DNA of 64,000 bases from Phaeobacter sp. 22II1-1F12B (GCF_002210165.1 NZ_AQQP01000010.1:124001-188000), one strand, 5' to 3'; positions 50,441 through 60,976 are shown, numbered from the stretch's first letter. The notes: a model not told the origin generated them from the sequence alone. A program made the numbers and translations.

Positions 50441-52762
50441 GTGCCTTCATTCTCGAGCACACTGGAACACGCCATTCACGCAGCGCTTGCGCTGGCGAAT
50501 GAGCGTCGCCATGAATTCGCCACCCTTGAGCATCTGCTGCTCGCCCTGCTGGACGAACCCGATGCGACCAAGGTGATGAAAGCATGCAGCGTCGATATGT
50601 CAGAATTACGCGGAACACTGGTTGAGTTCATCGACGATGATCTCTCCAACCTCGTGACCGACATAGACGGCTCCGAAGCGGTCCCAACGGCCGCTTTCCA
50701 AAGGGTCATTCAACGCGCCGCCATCCATGTCCAGTCCTCTGGCCGGACAGAGGTGACAGGCGCCAACGTGCTTGTCGCGATCTTCGCGGAACGTGAGAGC
50801 AATGCCGCCTTCTTCCTGCAGGAGCAGGATATGACGCGCTATGATGCGGTAAACTTCATCGCCCACGGCGTAGCCAAGGACCCGGCTTATGGCGAAAGTC
50901 GCCCGGTTTCCGGTTCCTCCGAACCGGAAGAGGCACCTCAGGGTGTCACTGAAGGCGAGCAGAAGGAAAGCGCGCTTGGCAAGTATTGTGTCGATCTCAA
51001 CGCGAAGTCGCGTGAGGGCGATATCGACCCGCTGATCGGGCGTGACGCAGAGGTGGAACGCTGCATTCAGGTTCTATGCCGTCGGCGCAAGAACAATCCG
51101 CTTCTCGTGGGGGATCCCGGTGTCGGCAAAACAGCCATCGCCGAAGGTCTCGCCCGCAAAATCGTCGCTGGCGAAACTCCCGAAGTGCTATCGAAAACCA
51201 CGATTTACTCACTCGACATGGGCGCGCTGCTCGCAGGAACGCGGTATCGCGGTGATTTCGAGGAGCGTCTGAAAGCAGTTGTCAGTGAGCTGGAAGACCA
51301 TCCAGACGCGGTTCTCTTCATTGACGAGATTCACACGGTAATCGGTGCGGGCGCGACCTCGGGCGGTGCAATGGACGCCTCGAACCTGCTAAAGCCGGCT
51401 TTGCAGGGTGGCAAGTTGCGGACGATGGGGTCGACCACCTACAAGGAATTCCGCCAGCATTTTGAGAAAGACCGCGCTCTTTCCCGCCGTTTCCAAAAGA
51501 TCGACGTGAATGAACCGACAGTCGAAGACGCGGTAAAAATCCTGAAAGGATTGAAGCCGTACTTCGAAGAGCACCACAGTGTCAAATATACCGCAGATGC
51601 GGTGAAGACCGCGGTGGAGCTTGCCTCGCGCTACATCAACGACCGAAAGCTCCCTGACAGTGCCATCGATGTCATCGATGAAGCGGGGGCCGCTCAGCAT
51701 CTTGTCGCGGAATCGAAACGTCGCAAGACAATCGGTACGAAAGAGATCGAAGCCGTCGTTGCCAAAATCGCGCGTATCCCACCCAAGAACGTCTCGAAGG
51801 ACGACGCCGAAGTTCTCAAGGATCTGGAAGCGTCGCTCAAGCGGGTCGTATTCGGTCAGGACAAGGCCATCGAGGCACTGTCCAGTGCGATCAAACTGGC
51901 CCGTGCGGGCCTGCGTGAACCTGAAAAACCCATCGGGAACTATCTTTTCGCCGGTCCCACCGGTGTTGGTAAGACGGAGGTGGCCAACCAGCTGGCGGAC
52001 ACGCTTGGTGTGGAGTTGCTGCGTTTCGATATGTCCGAATACATGGAGAAACATGCCGTTTCGCGCCTGATCGGTGCGCCCCCGGGATACGTGGGCTTTG
52101 ATCAGGGCGGCATGTTGACCGATGGTGTGGATCAGCACCCCCATTGCGTTCTGCTCCTCGATGAAATCGAGAAGGCGCATCCGGATGTCTACAACATCCT
52201 GCTGCAGGTGATGGATCACGGCAAACTCACCGACCACAACGGCCGGACCGTCGACTTCCGCAACGTGGTGCTCATCATGACCTCCAATGCGGGCGCTTCG
52301 GAGCTGGCCAAGTCGGCGATCGGCTTTGGTCGCGACCGTCGCGAGGGCGAGGATACGGCAGCCATCGAGCGGACCTTCACGCCCGAGTTCCGGAACCGTC
52401 TCGACGCGGTGATTTCTTTCGCGCCGCTGCCGAAATCGGTCATCCTGCAGGTGGTTGAGAAGTTCGTACTGCAGCTCGAAGCGCAGCTGATGGACCGTAA
52501 CGTGTCCATCGAACTGACCAAAGCCGCTGCCGAATGGCTGGCAGACAAAGGCTATGACGACAAAATGGGTGCCCGCCCGCTGGGCCGCGTCATCCAGGAA
52601 AACATCAAGAAGCCTCTGGCCGAGGAACTGCTCTTCGGCAAGCTGGCCAAGGGTGGCGTCGTCAAGGTTGGCGTGAAGAACGGCGAAATCGAATTGCGTA
52701 TCGATGGGCCGGACAATCCGCGTCTGTCGGGCAACAAGCCGCCGTTGCTGACTGCGGACTGA
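50441..52762 (+). CDS. clpA: ATP-dependent Clp protease ATP-binding subunit ClpA
   Basis: A 773-residue double AAA+ unfoldase that feeds proteins to ClpP. The N domain (residues 1-145) begins [20 protein letters not shown], Walker A motifs are GDPGVGKTA (224-232) and GPTGVGKT (505-512), and the ClpP-binding region lies near the end of the second ATPase. AAGAGGAGC precedes the GTG start. The adaptor gene clpS, often directly upstream of clpA, is not in the 174-base gap before this gene. A strong terminator follows. Confidence 0.97.
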   Translation: MPSFSSTLEHAIHAALALANERRHEFATLEHLLLALLDEPDATKVMKACSVDMSELRGTLVEFIDDDLSNLVTDIDGSEAVPTAAFQRVIQRAAIHVQSSGRTEVTGANVLVAIFAERESNAAFFLQEQDMTRYDAVNFIAHGVAKDPAYGESRPVSGSSEPEEAPQGVTEGEQKESALGKYCVDLNAKSREGDIDPLIGRDAEVERCIQVLCRRRKNNPLLVGDPGVGKTAIAEGLARKIVAGETPEVLSKTTIYSLDMGALLAGTRYRGDFEERLKAVVSELEDHPDAVLFIDEIHTVIGAGATSGGAMDASNLLKPALQGGKLRTMGSTTYKEFRQHFEKDRALSRRFQKIDVNEPTVEDAVKILKGLKPYFEEHHSVKYTADAVKTAVELASRYINDRKLPDSAIDVIDEAGAAQHLVAESKRRKTIGTKEIEAVVAKIARIPPKNVSKDDAEVLKDLEASLKRVVFGQDKAIEALSSAIKLARAGLREPEKPIGNYLFAGPTGVGKTEVANQLADTLGVELLRFDMSEYMEKHAVSRLIGAPPGYVGFDQGGMLTDGVDQHPHCVLLLDEIEKAHPDVYNILLQVMDHGKLTDHNGRTVDFRNVVLIMTSNAGASELAKSAIGFGRDRREGEDTAAIERTFTPEFRNRLDAVISFAPLPKSVILQVVEKFVLQLEAQLMDRNVSIELTKAAAEWLADKGYDDKMGARPLGRVIQENIKKPLAEELLFGKLAKGGVVKVGVKNGEIELRIDGPDNPRLSGNKPPLLTAD

Positions 52763-52791
52763 CCGACCTTAGGCCAATTGAAGAAACAGAA

Positions 52792-52822
52792 GCCGTCCCA
52801 AGCAAGTTGGGGCGGCCTTTTT
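52792..52822 (+). terminator. clpA terminator
   Basis: GCCGTCCCAA (52792-52801) pairs with TTGGGGCGGC (52807-52816, one T-G) and is followed by CTTTTT. Confidence 0.85.
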
Positions 52823-52889
52823 ACGTAAGTGTCAGTAGTTCTATGGGAAGCAGCGCCGAGATCACCAGCACAGGGAAAGATCGAAATCC

Positions 52890-54953
52890 TTACTTCTCGG
52901 TAAGTTTCAATTCGATCCGCCGGTTCTGCGCCCTTGCCTCGGGCGTAGAGTCGGGATTGATCGGCTGGTACTCACCAAAGCCATTTGCGGACAGGCGACC
53001 GGGCGGAATGTTCAGCGCGTTCACCATGTATTTGACGACAGAAAGCGCCCTGCCCTGACTTAACTCCCAGTTATCGGCGTACTTGCCCGCACCGATCAAC
53101 GGTATGTCATCCGTGTGCCCGTCCACGCGGATCACCCAGTCGAGTTCAGAGGGAATGCTGTCTGCTACTTCGCGCAGGATTTCGGCAACCTTGGCGACCT
53201 CGCTTTTGCCTTCATCGGACAACTCCGCCGAGCCCAGAGGGAAAAGAACCTCTGACGAAAAGACGAACCGATCTCCCTCGATACGAACACCATCGCGGTT
53301 GCCGAGAAGATCCCGCAAGCGGCCAAAGAACTCGGATCGGTAGAGTTCCAGATCCTTGGCCTGAGACTTCAGCGCCTCGGCTTCCAGCGCCAGTTGCTCC
53401 CGTTCCTCCTGCAAACGCTTACGCTCTGCCTCTTCGAGCAGTCTGCGCTTGCGCTCTTCGGATGCCGCACGGGCGAGAGCGGCATTCAGATCCGTACCAA
53501 GGTTCTGAATTTGCACCTGGGTGGCTGCATCCCGGTCCTCGTAGTCGTCCAGCAACGCCCGCAATTGCCCAAGCTGATCCCGAAGTGCCGCGACCTGTTG
53601 GTTCAACAGGGCGGTCTCCCGCTGGGCCGCAGCGGATTTTTCCTTTTCTTGCGAAAGCGTCTCACGCGCCTGAGCCAGCAGGCGTGCGCGTTGCTCCGCC
53701 TTGCTCAACTCCTCCGAGGCATTCTCCGCAGCCGCCTCACGCGCCGAAAGAGCCGCCATCAGTCGAGACTGAAGCTCATCCCGGTCACTGACGGCCAATT
53801 CCGCCCGCTCCAACCGCTCGAGCGCCGCGCTCAGCCGCTCCTCGATCGAAGCCCGGGTATTCTCTTGCTCTTGCAGTTCGGTTCTTGCTGCGGAAAGTTC
53901 GGCCTGCGTCTGATCCAGTTCGGACTGCAATGCTTCCTCAGCCTCTCGGCCTTCGGACTGGGTGACCTCCAGACGGGCGACTAGCTGCGACAATCTCTCT
54001 GTCAGGGCATCCTTTTCTTCGGCCTCTGTTTCCGCTTGCGCAAGCGCGGCGGCCAATTCGGCATCCAGCTCATCCCTCGCTGCCCGTGCAGCTGCAAGAA
54101 GGGTCAGCGTGTCTTCAGCTTCCTGACGCTGTTTTTCCAACGAAAGCGTCATAGCGGTCAGTTCGCTGTCTGCGTTTTCAAGCCGTTCCCGCAGGGCTTG
54201 CGCCGCTGCTGCTTCAGCTAGCCGAGCCTGCTCTTCTTCACTCAAATCGGTTTCAAGCTCGGCGACCCGGTCATTCAACGCGGCAGCTTCGCTTTCACTA
54301 TCCGCGTTCTCCGCACGCAGATCGGCCACCAAGGCTTCAAGCGCTTCACGACGGGCTGCGGCAAGCCGGGCTGCTTCTGCCTGCTCATCGATCTCGGTTC
54401 TGCTTTGGGCAAGGGCCGCATTCAAAGCATCCTGCTCAGACAGCAGTTCCTCTTGTTGCGATTGCAAATCCGCGCGCTGCGTTTCCAGCTCCTCCACCGT
54501 GCCCAAGGCATCGTCTCTTGCGGCGATCAAAGCGGCTACCCGAGCCTCGAACGAGGTGATCTCTGACCGGGCGGCTTCTAGCAGCGTGTCCTGCCGATCG
54601 CGCTCGGCTGTCAAGGCTGAGATCAGCGAATTCTGCCGTGTGAGCTGTGCCTGGGCGTTTTCAAGATCGGACTGGGTTTCGCCCAGGGTCGCGTTCAGCG
54701 CCCCCATCCGTGCTTCCAACTGGCTCGACTTGCGTTCTTCAAGCCCGAGGGCACCGGCCAAAGCCTCGATTTCGTCGGAAAGCGAATTGAGCTCGGTTTC
54801 CTGCCCCGAGATCGTCTCACGCAGAACGAACTGCACCACCATAAAGATGGTGAGCAGGAACATCATCACCAACAGAAGGCCGGTCATCGCATCCACAAAG
54901 CCCGGCCAGATCGATCCCTGAAAGCGGTTGCCTGTGCGACGTGACAGGGCCAT
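52890..54953 (-). CDS. MotB-like OmpA-family protein with long coiled coil
   Basis: A 687-residue protein. A single membrane segment spans about 15-45 (WPGFVDAMTGLLLVMMFLLTI) and contains Asp21 where MotB carries its proton-binding Asp (compare the D-x-M-T pattern). Residues about 45-545 are almost pure heptad-rich coiled coil, rich in Ala, Glu and Gln. Residues about 555-685 are an OmpA/MotB peptidoglycan-binding domain (RVDGHTDDIPL, NWELSQGRALSVVKYM, NRRIELKL). It resembles flagellar MotB or TolR/ExbD-type anchors but with an exceptionally long periplasmic rod. It starts three bases after the MotA-like gene, so the two form a complex. Role unknown. Confidence 0.85.
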   Translation of the reverse strand: MALSRRTGNRFQGSIWPGFVDAMTGLLLVMMFLLTIFMVVQFVLRETISGQETELNSLSDEIEALAGALGLEERKSSQLEARMGALNATLGETQSDLENAQAQLTRQNSLISALTAERDRQDTLLEAARSEITSFEARVAALIAARDDALGTVEELETQRADLQSQQEELLSEQDALNAALAQSRTEIDEQAEAARLAAARREALEALVADLRAENADSESEAAALNDRVAELETDLSEEEQARLAEAAAAQALRERLENADSELTAMTLSLEKQRQEAEDTLTLLAAARAARDELDAELAAALAQAETEAEEKDALTERLSQLVARLEVTQSEGREAEEALQSELDQTQAELSAARTELQEQENTRASIEERLSAALERLERAELAVSDRDELQSRLMAALSAREAAAENASEELSKAEQRARLLAQARETLSQEKEKSAAAQRETALLNQQVAALRDQLGQLRALLDDYEDRDAATQVQIQNLGTDLNAALARAASEERKRRLLEEAERKRLQEEREQLALEAEALKSQAKDLELYRSEFFGRLRDLLGNRDGVRIEGDRFVFSSEVLFPLGSAELSDEGKSEVAKVAEILREVADSIPSELDWVIRVDGHTDDIPLIGAGKYADNWELSQGRALSVVKYMVNALNIPPGRLSANGFGEYQPINPDSTPEARAQNRRIELKLTEK

Positions 54954-54956
54954 GCG

Positions 54957-56141
54957 CTATTCCTCTCCCCTGCCCGCGCTTCTCCGTGCCGGACGCTGTG
55001 GCACCGTAAGCGCCTTGATGAGGTGATCGATATCCTTGCGCAGCTCGGCCATGCTCTCTTGTCGCCCGGCCGAAATTTCCTCGAGAATTCGTAGCATCTG
55101 AACATCGATCGAGCGCAGGCGCATCCGGCTTTCAGCGTCGATACCCTCGGAAGGGCCGTGCTCGCGCATCAGGTCGACAAGCGCCTCCTGCCCCGTCGCG
55201 ACCCTTTCAAGCGCGCCGGTAATGCTTTCCGTCTGATCGATGCGGTCAACCATCTGACCTAGCGCATCTGCGAGCGAGCCAAGCTTGCTGTCAACGTTTG
55301 AGCGGCTCGCCTCAGACTCTGCGAACATCTGGTGAAGGCTCTCCATTTGCTCGCCCATCTGGTCGAGGATACCGGACAAGGCAGCCGTTTCATTGCTGCC
55401 TTCCTCGCCAGAGGCGAAACCGACGCGGGTGATAGAAGACAGCCATTCCTCCAACTCACGATAAAACCTGTTTTGTCCGTGACCGGCAAAGAGTTCCAGC
55501 AAACCGACGACAAGCGAACCGGCAAGCCCGAGCAGAGAGGACGAGAATGCAACGCCCATCCCGCCCAGCTGCGCCTCCAGCCCGGTCATCAGACGGTTGA
55601 ACACTGCGATGCCTTCCTCGCCCTCTTGTGGTGCGAGGCTGCGTATTGTGTCCACGACAGCGGGCACAGTGGTTGCCAGACCGTAGAAGGTTCCCAGAAG
55701 CCCGAGGAAAATCAAAAGGCTCGCAATATAGCGGGTAATTTCCCGAGCTTCATCGATCCGTGTCGCAACAGATTCAAGGATCGATTGCGTGGAAGAGGAC
55801 GAAAGCTGCATCCGGGCGCCGCGCGATCTTAGCAACGACGCAAGCGGTGCCAGCAGACGCGGTGGATGGTTGGTGTCTTCGGACAGACCGGACGCGAATT
55901 GTTCGATCCAGCGGACCGAGACCATCAACTGGAAAACCTGCCAGAAACAGGCGAGGATACCAAAGAGAAAGACAAACGCGATGAACCCGTTCAGGTAGAG
56001 GTTGGCCAGAAAGACAGGCAGGACACTGGGCAAAGCCAGAACCGCCCCGGAAACGGCCAAGCCCAAAGCAATGACCATGAACATGATCTGCTGAAAAGGC
56101 TGCGAGAATTGCGGCCGTTGTTTCGTGTCTGGCTGCGCCAT
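54957..56141 (-). CDS. MotA/TolQ/ExbB-like proton channel protein
   Basis: A 394-residue membrane protein. Predicted membrane segments are 19-38, 49-74, 137-160 (ITRYIASLLIFLGLLGTFYGLATTV) and 195-219 (GGMGVAFSSSLLGLAGSLVVGLLELF), the last two carrying the MotA/TolQ/ExbB signature. The C-terminal half (about 225-394) is hydrophilic, rich in coiled-coil heptads (QMVDRIDQTESITGALERVA), and predicted cytoplasmic. Together with the MotB-like protein it should form an ion-driven rotary stator. It lies at the end of a hisC-tyrA-extensin-ChaC run, not near flagellar genes. Confidence 0.85.
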   Translation of the reverse strand: MAQPDTKQRPQFSQPFQQIMFMVIALGLAVSGAVLALPSVLPVFLANLYLNGFIAFVFLFGILACFWQVFQLMVSVRWIEQFASGLSEDTNHPPRLLAPLASLLRSRGARMQLSSSSTQSILESVATRIDEAREITRYIASLLIFLGLLGTFYGLATTVPAVVDTIRSLAPQEGEEGIAVFNRLMTGLEAQLGGMGVAFSSSLLGLAGSLVVGLLELFAGHGQNRFYRELEEWLSSITRVGFASGEEGSNETAALSGILDQMGEQMESLHQMFAESEASRSNVDSKLGSLADALGQMVDRIDQTESITGALERVATGQEALVDLMREHGPSEGIDAESRMRLRSIDVQMLRILEEISAGRQESMAELRKDIDHLIKALTVPQRPARRSAGRGEE

Positions 56142-56210
56142 GCGCTCAGCTCCTGACAGGTGTTCTGCTCACCGCCAACCTAAAGAAGAAAAGCCGGAAA
56201 AGCCAAGCGT

Positions 56211-56741
56211 TTATGAGAGGATACACCGAACGCGGTCGGCCAGCCATTCCAGATCGCCGTCAGGTAGACCCAGCTCGGCAAGATGGTCCGTCGTATTGAA
56301 CAGATATTCGGCATTTGGGCCCCGACCGCCAACCGCGTGGGCGATTATGTGAGCCTGTTCCTCAAGCGGCATGCCCCCGCAGTATTGCACATGGGCCGGA
56401 TCAATCACGTAGACGAGCGCCTCGACCCGCCGACCGTCATCCATATCAAGCTCGAGCACCTTTTCGATATAGGCGGAAGATATCAGCTCGCGCTCGCGCA
56501 AATAGGACAGGGTCTGCTCTTCCTCGCCTTCGGCTACCGCAAAGGCGACGCCCCGACATTCCGCCCCTTCCACCTCGTCCAGAGCCAGAACCAGACCGGG
56601 CGCCTCTTCGGTGCCCCGATGGTGTATCGAGTGCATACAGAAAGAACGGGCATAGCCATCAAGACGCGCCAGCACCCGGCTGGCCACGTTGAATCCGGGG
56701 TTCCATAACAGGGAACCGTAGCCAAACACCCACATCGTCAT
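56211..56741 (-). CDS. ChaC-like gamma-glutamylcyclotransferase
   Basis: A 176-residue protein of the ChaC family, which degrades glutathione to 5-oxoproline and Cys-Gly. The glycine-rich substrate loop FGYGSLLWNPGF lies near residues 6-17, and a Glu-rich helix (SYLRERELISSAYIEK) follows the catalytic region. Start is ATG 56741 or 56735. It sits between the extensin-like and MotA-like genes on the same strand, with gaps of 48 and 69 bases; its link to the envelope genes is unclear. Confidence 0.9.
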   Translation of the reverse strand: MTMWVFGYGSLLWNPGFNVASRVLARLDGYARSFCMHSIHHRGTEEAPGLVLALDEVEGAECRGVAFAVAEGEEEQTLSYLRERELISSAYIEKVLELDMDDGRRVEALVYVIDPAHVQYCGGMPLEEQAHIIAHAVGGRGPNAEYLFNTTDHLAELGLPDGDLEWLADRVRCILS

Positions 56742-56789
56742 TCGATCATACCTGTAATTTCTTCTGCGCCACTCTCGACGTGGATTAGC

Positions 56790-57623
56790 CTAGCGGCAAT
56801 AGGCACCGCCGCGATGATTTGCCATATCGAGGTGAAAATGGTCCTGATGGAACCGGTCGGATCGCGGCCCCAGCACCGTTTTGAACGTCCCACACGCCGC
56901 ACGGTGAGACGTGTTGAGAGGCCCCTTGCCCGTCCAGTCCTCGATTACGGTGACGACTTCCCCGCTTTGCATGACAAAGCCGGAAATGTCGATGGCATTC
57001 CCTCGCCCATGTTCTGAGATCTTGGCACCGCGTTGGTTGTTTCTTGGACGGCAGGCATAATGCGCCGCGACGCGCAGTTCAACAACCGGCCCCTTGTCGG
57101 CAAATGCGGGCTGCACGCCTTTGTCGACCCAGTTCTTGAGCGCACTGGCAGTTCTGCAATTGATCAAAGCGGCCTGGCTAAGCTTGACGCCGGATACGGA
57201 ACGCAGACGGACCGCATCCTTGACGCCGCAGCCCTTGATCCTGCCAGGAACGCGGCCGACATCATCGCCCTGAAGCTCGATATCTCCGCAAACCGCGCCC
57301 TGACGTCGCAATCTCCGCTGGGCCATCGCCTTTTGCTCGACCCTGAGTGGCCTCGCCCATGGCCGCATTGATTGCGTCGGGCTGACGAACGCAACGCGTT
57401 CGGACAGATCGATCATTTCCTGTTCCTGCTCCGAGAGAGGCCGGACCGGCGGCCTCATGCGCACGACCTCGGATATGCCGGCATCGGTGTCGACCAGCAC
57501 AGTCGGACCGGCAGGCTTTGCGCGTTCAGTCCGCGCAACGGGACGAAGAGACGTATCGGGTGTATCTGCCAGCACCGGCAGAGAGATGCTGGCAATCAGC
57601 AGAATGCCAGCGAGCCGCCTCAT
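56790..57623 (-). CDS. Extensin-like C-terminal domain protein (M15-like fold)
   Basis: A 277-residue exported protein. A signal peptide [19 protein letters not shown] ends before DTPD. The C-terminal domain has SEHGRGNAIDISGF and DHFHLDMANHRGGAYC, the His/Asp pattern of the LD-carboxypeptidase/VanY M15 fold (PF06904 extensin-like C), suggesting a zinc peptidase or peptidoglycan-binding role in the periplasm. Cysteines in the second half could form disulfides. It overlaps tyrA by 4 bp (ATGA) and precedes ChaC and the MotA/MotB-like pair. Confidence 0.88.
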   Translation of the reverse strand: MRRLAGILLIASISLPVLADTPDTSLRPVARTERAKPAGPTVLVDTDAGISEVVRMRPPVRPLSEQEQEMIDLSERVAFVSPTQSMRPWARPLRVEQKAMAQRRLRRQGAVCGDIELQGDDVGRVPGRIKGCGVKDAVRLRSVSGVKLSQAALINCRTASALKNWVDKGVQPAFADKGPVVELRVAAHYACRPRNNQRGAKISEHGRGNAIDISGFVMQSGEVVTVIEDWTGKGPLNTSHRAACGTFKTVLGPRSDRFHQDHFHLDMANHRGGAYCR

Positions 57624-58549
57624 TTCCTTGCCTTCTGGCCGCGACCGAAATCCGGTGCGTCCGTATCCTGCCCGGCATCGATAATGCCGCGGCGTATGGC
57701 ACGGGTCCGCGTGAAATAGGCATGGAGATGATCGCCATCGCCTTTCCGGATCGCCCTTTGCAGGGCAAAAAGCTCTTCGGTAAAGCGTCCGAGAATTTCG
57801 AGGGTCGCGTCGCGGTTCGTCAGGAATACATCACGCCACATGGTCGGATCGCTGGCCGCGATGCGCGTGAAATCGCGAAATCCGGCGGCCGAGTATTTCA
57901 CAACTTCGCTATCCGTCACGCGTCGCAAGTCGTCGGCAACGCCAACCATTGTGTAAGCAATCAGGTGCGGCGTGTGGCTGGTTACGGCAAGGACGAGATC
58001 ATGGTGATCTGCGTCCATCTCCTCGACATTCGCCCCCAGCCCTTCCCAGAAATGGCGAAGCTTTGCCACGGTTTCCGGGGCAGTCCCTTCGACCGGGACA
58101 AGCAGGCACCAACGGTTGTCAAACAGTTCGGCAAAACCAGATTCGGGCCCCGAATGTTCAGTGCCCGCAAGCGGATGCGCCGGCACAAAGGCCACATTCT
58201 CTGGCAGGTGGGGCAGCACATTGCTGATTACGTCGCGTTTTACCGAACCGACATCCGATACCGTGCAACCCGGTTTAAGGTGTTCCGATATCTCCTCGGT
58301 CACCTGCCCCATGACGCCGACCGGGACGCAGAGGATGACAAGGTCCGCATCCTGCACCGCTTCGACCGCCGTATCGCAGACCCTGTCGCATAGACCGATC
58401 CGCTTGGCAGTATCCCGGGTTTCCTGCGACCGGGCATATCCGGTCACTTCACCGGCGAGTCCGGGGTGACGCTTGATCGCCCAGTAGATCGACGATGCGA
58501 TCAGTCCCAGCCCGATCAGCGCGACGCGTTCGTAAACAGGCCCCGTCAC
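57620..58549 (-). CDS. tyrA: Prephenate/arogenate dehydrogenase
   Basis: A 309-residue NAD(P)-dependent dehydrogenase for tyrosine synthesis. The Rossmann motif is [13 protein letters not shown] near the start, then [21 protein letters not shown] and SHTPHLIAY, which includes the catalytic His region. The GTG at 58549 is selected because it overlaps the hisC stop (GTGA); the frame continues further 5' inside hisC. Whether prephenate or arogenate is preferred cannot be told. Coupled to hisC and the extensin-like gene. Confidence 0.93.
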   Translation of the reverse strand: MTGPVYERVALIGLGLIASSIYWAIKRHPGLAGEVTGYARSQETRDTAKRIGLCDRVCDTAVEAVQDADLVILCVPVGVMGQVTEEISEHLKPGCTVSDVGSVKRDVISNVLPHLPENVAFVPAHPLAGTEHSGPESGFAELFDNRWCLLVPVEGTAPETVAKLRHFWEGLGANVEEMDADHHDLVLAVTSHTPHLIAYTMVGVADDLRRVTDSEVVKYSAAGFRDFTRIAASDPTMWRDVFLTNRDATLEILGRFTEELFALQRAIRKGDGDHLHAYFTRTRAIRRGIIDAGQDTDAPDFGRGQKARK

Positions 58550-59631
58550 GCCGACCGACCCTTGAATGCGCGCACCGCCGCAACCAGGCGACGACAAGCG
58601 ATTTCATCGCCAACCGTCATGCGAAGCGCGTGGGGAAGCTTGTAGCCTCCGGTCTTGCGAACGATCAGACCTTCGGACTGCAAAAACGCATCGCATGCCT
58701 CGGCCTCTGCCTGATCCGAAAACCGGGCTAGGACAAAATTCGCACAGGACGTGTCGGATGCGACACCCATTTCCGCGAGAGCTTCTGCCATCCACGCGCG
58801 CATCCGGGTGTTTTCGGCGCGGCATTGGGTAACGAACGCTGCATCGCGCACCGATGCAATGGCGGCGGCAATCGCGATGTTCGACAGGTTGAAGGGCCCG
58901 CGGATACGGTTCAGCACGTCCACGATGGCTTTCGGCCCATAGCCCCAGCCGACACGCATCCCGCCAAGCCCGTAAAGCTTCGAGAAGGTGCGCGTCATGA
59001 AGACGTTGTCGCGCGCATCGATCAGCGCTTTGCCTGCATCAAAACCTTCAACGTATTCCGCATATGCTCCGTCGAGCACCAGCATTGCCTTTGGCGGAAG
59101 ACCTTCGGCAAGGCGGGCCACTTCTGCCTCGCCTATCATCGTACCTGTCGGGTTATTCGGGTTCGCGATGAAGACCAGCCGCGTGCGATCATTGCATGCG
59201 GAGAGGATTGCGTCTACATCCGTTACCCGGTCACGCTCGGGCACTTCGACGGGCGTGGCCCCAACAGCGTGGGCGCCGATCTTGTAGAGCGCAAAACCGT
59301 GTTCCGTGTGGATGACCTCGTCTCCGGGGCCAGCATAGGCTTGGCAAAGGAATGACAGGATTTCATCGCTGCCTACACCGCAAATGATTTTTTCGGGATC
59401 AAGCCCGTGCATTTCGCCGATGGCCTGCCGCAATTCCGAATGATCGGTCGAAGGGTAACGGTGCATCTGAAAGGCCGCGTTTTTCGCAGCCTCTATCGCA
59501 TGGGGGCTTGGGCCAAAGGGGTTCTCATTCGATGAAAGCTTGATGACATTGGCTACTCCCGGGACATGTGCTGCCCCGCCTTCGTACAACGCGATATCCA
59601 ATATGCCCGGTTGTGGTTCTATCTGAGCCAT
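58546..59631 (-). CDS. hisC: Histidinol-phosphate aminotransferase family protein
   Basis: A 361-residue PLP aminotransferase. [15 protein letters not shown] is the typical N-terminal substrate motif, and [20 protein letters not shown] contains the PLP-binding Lys. GGGGA lies six bases before the ATG at 59631. It converts imidazole acetol phosphate to histidinol phosphate; because the neighbouring gene is tyrA, it may also or mainly transaminate prephenate or 4-hydroxyphenylpyruvate, as known for broad-specificity HisC enzymes. The operon continues through tyrA to the envelope genes. Confidence 0.92.
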   Translation of the reverse strand: MAQIEPQPGILDIALYEGGAAHVPGVANVIKLSSNENPFGPSPHAIEAAKNAAFQMHRYPSTDHSELRQAIGEMHGLDPEKIICGVGSDEILSFLCQAYAGPGDEVIHTEHGFALYKIGAHAVGATPVEVPERDRVTDVDAILSACNDRTRLVFIANPNNPTGTMIGEAEVARLAEGLPPKAMLVLDGAYAEYVEGFDAGKALIDARDNVFMTRTFSKLYGLGGMRVGWGYGPKAIVDVLNRIRGPFNLSNIAIAAAIASVRDAAFVTQCRAENTRMRAWMAEALAEMGVASDTSCANFVLARFSDQAEAEACDAFLQSEGLIVRKTGGYKLPHALRMTVGDEIACRRLVAAVRAFKGRSA

Positions 59632-59713
59632 CGACATTCCCCAATTTTTCGAGGCGTTCTAGAACCGGCAGGGGTGCAAAGCCAGTGCAAAATGAGTCTG
59701 AGATGCCCGTGCG

Positions 59714-60808
59714 TTACAAAAATCGCGCAAGATATTCATCGGAATAGTCTATTTCGATTTCGATCCATACCGGAAGGTGATCGGACATCTCGTAGGTCAT
59801 CCAGGTTCGGTACATGCGTCTGAAATCGGCATATGGCGGCCTGCCAACTGCCGCGCGCTGTCGAAGGTTCTGGGCTTCGTAATGCGCGATATTGACGGCA
59901 TCCGAGACGCGGGAAACGAGATCATTCCCGACATCGGGATGGGCAACGTCATGGGCGGGATGAGGCCCAAATACTGCCCGACGCCAGTCAAAAGCCCCGG
60001 CACGCAAAAGTCGGGTCTTTCGCTCGGCCATGCCTTTATCTGTGAATGCGATCTGATCGTAATGCTTGTCACCCGATAGATTAGTCGGCGGCAAACTCGG
60101 GATGACCATTTCGCTTTCGCGAAGCACCTGCATGATCGGCCCGTCGAGGCTTTCGATATTCATGTCGCCGACAAGGATGTAGACTTGGTCCTCTCTCTTT
60201 GCCTTTTCCACCAGCATACGCGTAATTGCGGTGATTTCCTGCGACCGCAATTCCCGCGCGCCAGCGCCTTGTCCGTAAATGATGTGCGCGGAGCACAGGC
60301 AGAAACGGAACCAGTCCGCCTGGAATGCCGCAAAGAAAGGTGAACGCGCGATCTGGTTCCCGGCGACAAGATCGACGTTGTCCAATACGATCTCGCCGAT
60401 CAGATGACGAAAGGTGACCTTATCCTGATTGTAGACGAACGCCATGCGTTCGTTGTTTCCACCGCGATGGGTGGAGACATCCGAAACGAAATAGGACCAA
60501 TTCGGCCCCAGCAGGCGCAGCAATTTTTTCAACGGACCCAGGTCCGATTTGACCTCTTGTATCGCGCAGATGTCGAAAGCCGCGATGATCTCGGCGAGGT
60601 AATGATAGCTTTCATCCAGCCGCGGAATTCCATCGTCGAACGCGCGGATGTTCCATGACCCGATGATCAAGGAATTGGCTCGCCTCTGATCCAAGATTGA
60701 CTCTTTCAGATCGTGGCGTAAAGCGAGCAGTCGACTTGCAATCCAGGACTGCTTGTCCGGATATTGTTCGTCGGCATTGTATTTTTTCAGGTCATGGTAG
60801 AACGGCAT
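59714..60808 (-). CDS. Endonuclease/exonuclease/phosphatase family protein
   Basis: A 364-residue protein of the DNase I-like fold. Motifs GSWNIRAF (Asn53), IQEVKSD (Glu85), VGDMNIES and the C-terminal SDHLPVWIEIE supply the metal and catalytic residues of EEP hydrolases. The substrate may be DNA, a phospho-sugar or a phospholipid; no signal peptide is visible. The ATG at 60808 follows GGAG; a GTG at 60838 would add ten residues. It lies after rpsD on the same strand, separated by a terminator and a pair of palindromes. Confidence 0.85.
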   Translation of the reverse strand: MPFYHDLKKYNADEQYPDKQSWIASRLLALRHDLKESILDQRRANSLIIGSWNIRAFDDGIPRLDESYHYLAEIIAAFDICAIQEVKSDLGPLKKLLRLLGPNWSYFVSDVSTHRGGNNERMAFVYNQDKVTFRHLIGEIVLDNVDLVAGNQIARSPFFAAFQADWFRFCLCSAHIIYGQGAGARELRSQEITAITRMLVEKAKREDQVYILVGDMNIESLDGPIMQVLRESEMVIPSLPPTNLSGDKHYDQIAFTDKGMAERKTRLLRAGAFDWRRAVFGPHPAHDVAHPDVGNDLVSRVSDAVNIAHYEAQNLRQRAAVGRPPYADFRRMYRTWMTYEMSDHLPVWIEIEIDYSDEYLARFL

Positions 60809-60898
60809 CGCTCCGCAATCCGTGTGACATCTGAACACAATAACGCGGTATTAGAATGCGTCCAGCCGTGCGGTTTGGTCAGCACTTTCCACAAGGAA

Positions 60899-60938
60899 AA
60901 ATCTGAAAGATTTGCGACAAGAAAGTTGGATTTTCTTG
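60899..60938. repeat. Paired AT-rich palindromes, copy B
   Basis: AAATCT (60899-60904) with AGATTT (60908-60913), then CAAGAAA (60918-60924) with TTTCTTG (60932-60938). On the minus strand the order is terminator, CAAGAAA palindrome, A/T palindrome, next gene, the same as copy A after groEL (33116-33197). Confidence 0.7.
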
Positions 60939-60944
60939 CCACTC

Positions 60945-60976
60945 AAAAAAAAAGCCGCGCAAAAGGCGCGGCTTTT
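60945..60976 (-). terminator. rpsD terminator
   Basis: GCCGCGC (60954-60960) and GCGCGGC (60966-60972) form the stem; on the minus strand it is followed by nine T's. Four A/T pairs flank it on the other side. Confidence 0.9.

Noticed and set aside
52890-56141. MotA/MotB-like pair considered as a Zorya anti-phage system
   Set aside because: In Zorya the long tail is on the ZorA partner and ZorC/D or ZorE nucleases are adjacent; here the long coiled coil is in the MotB-like partner and no nuclease or helicase gene is next to it.
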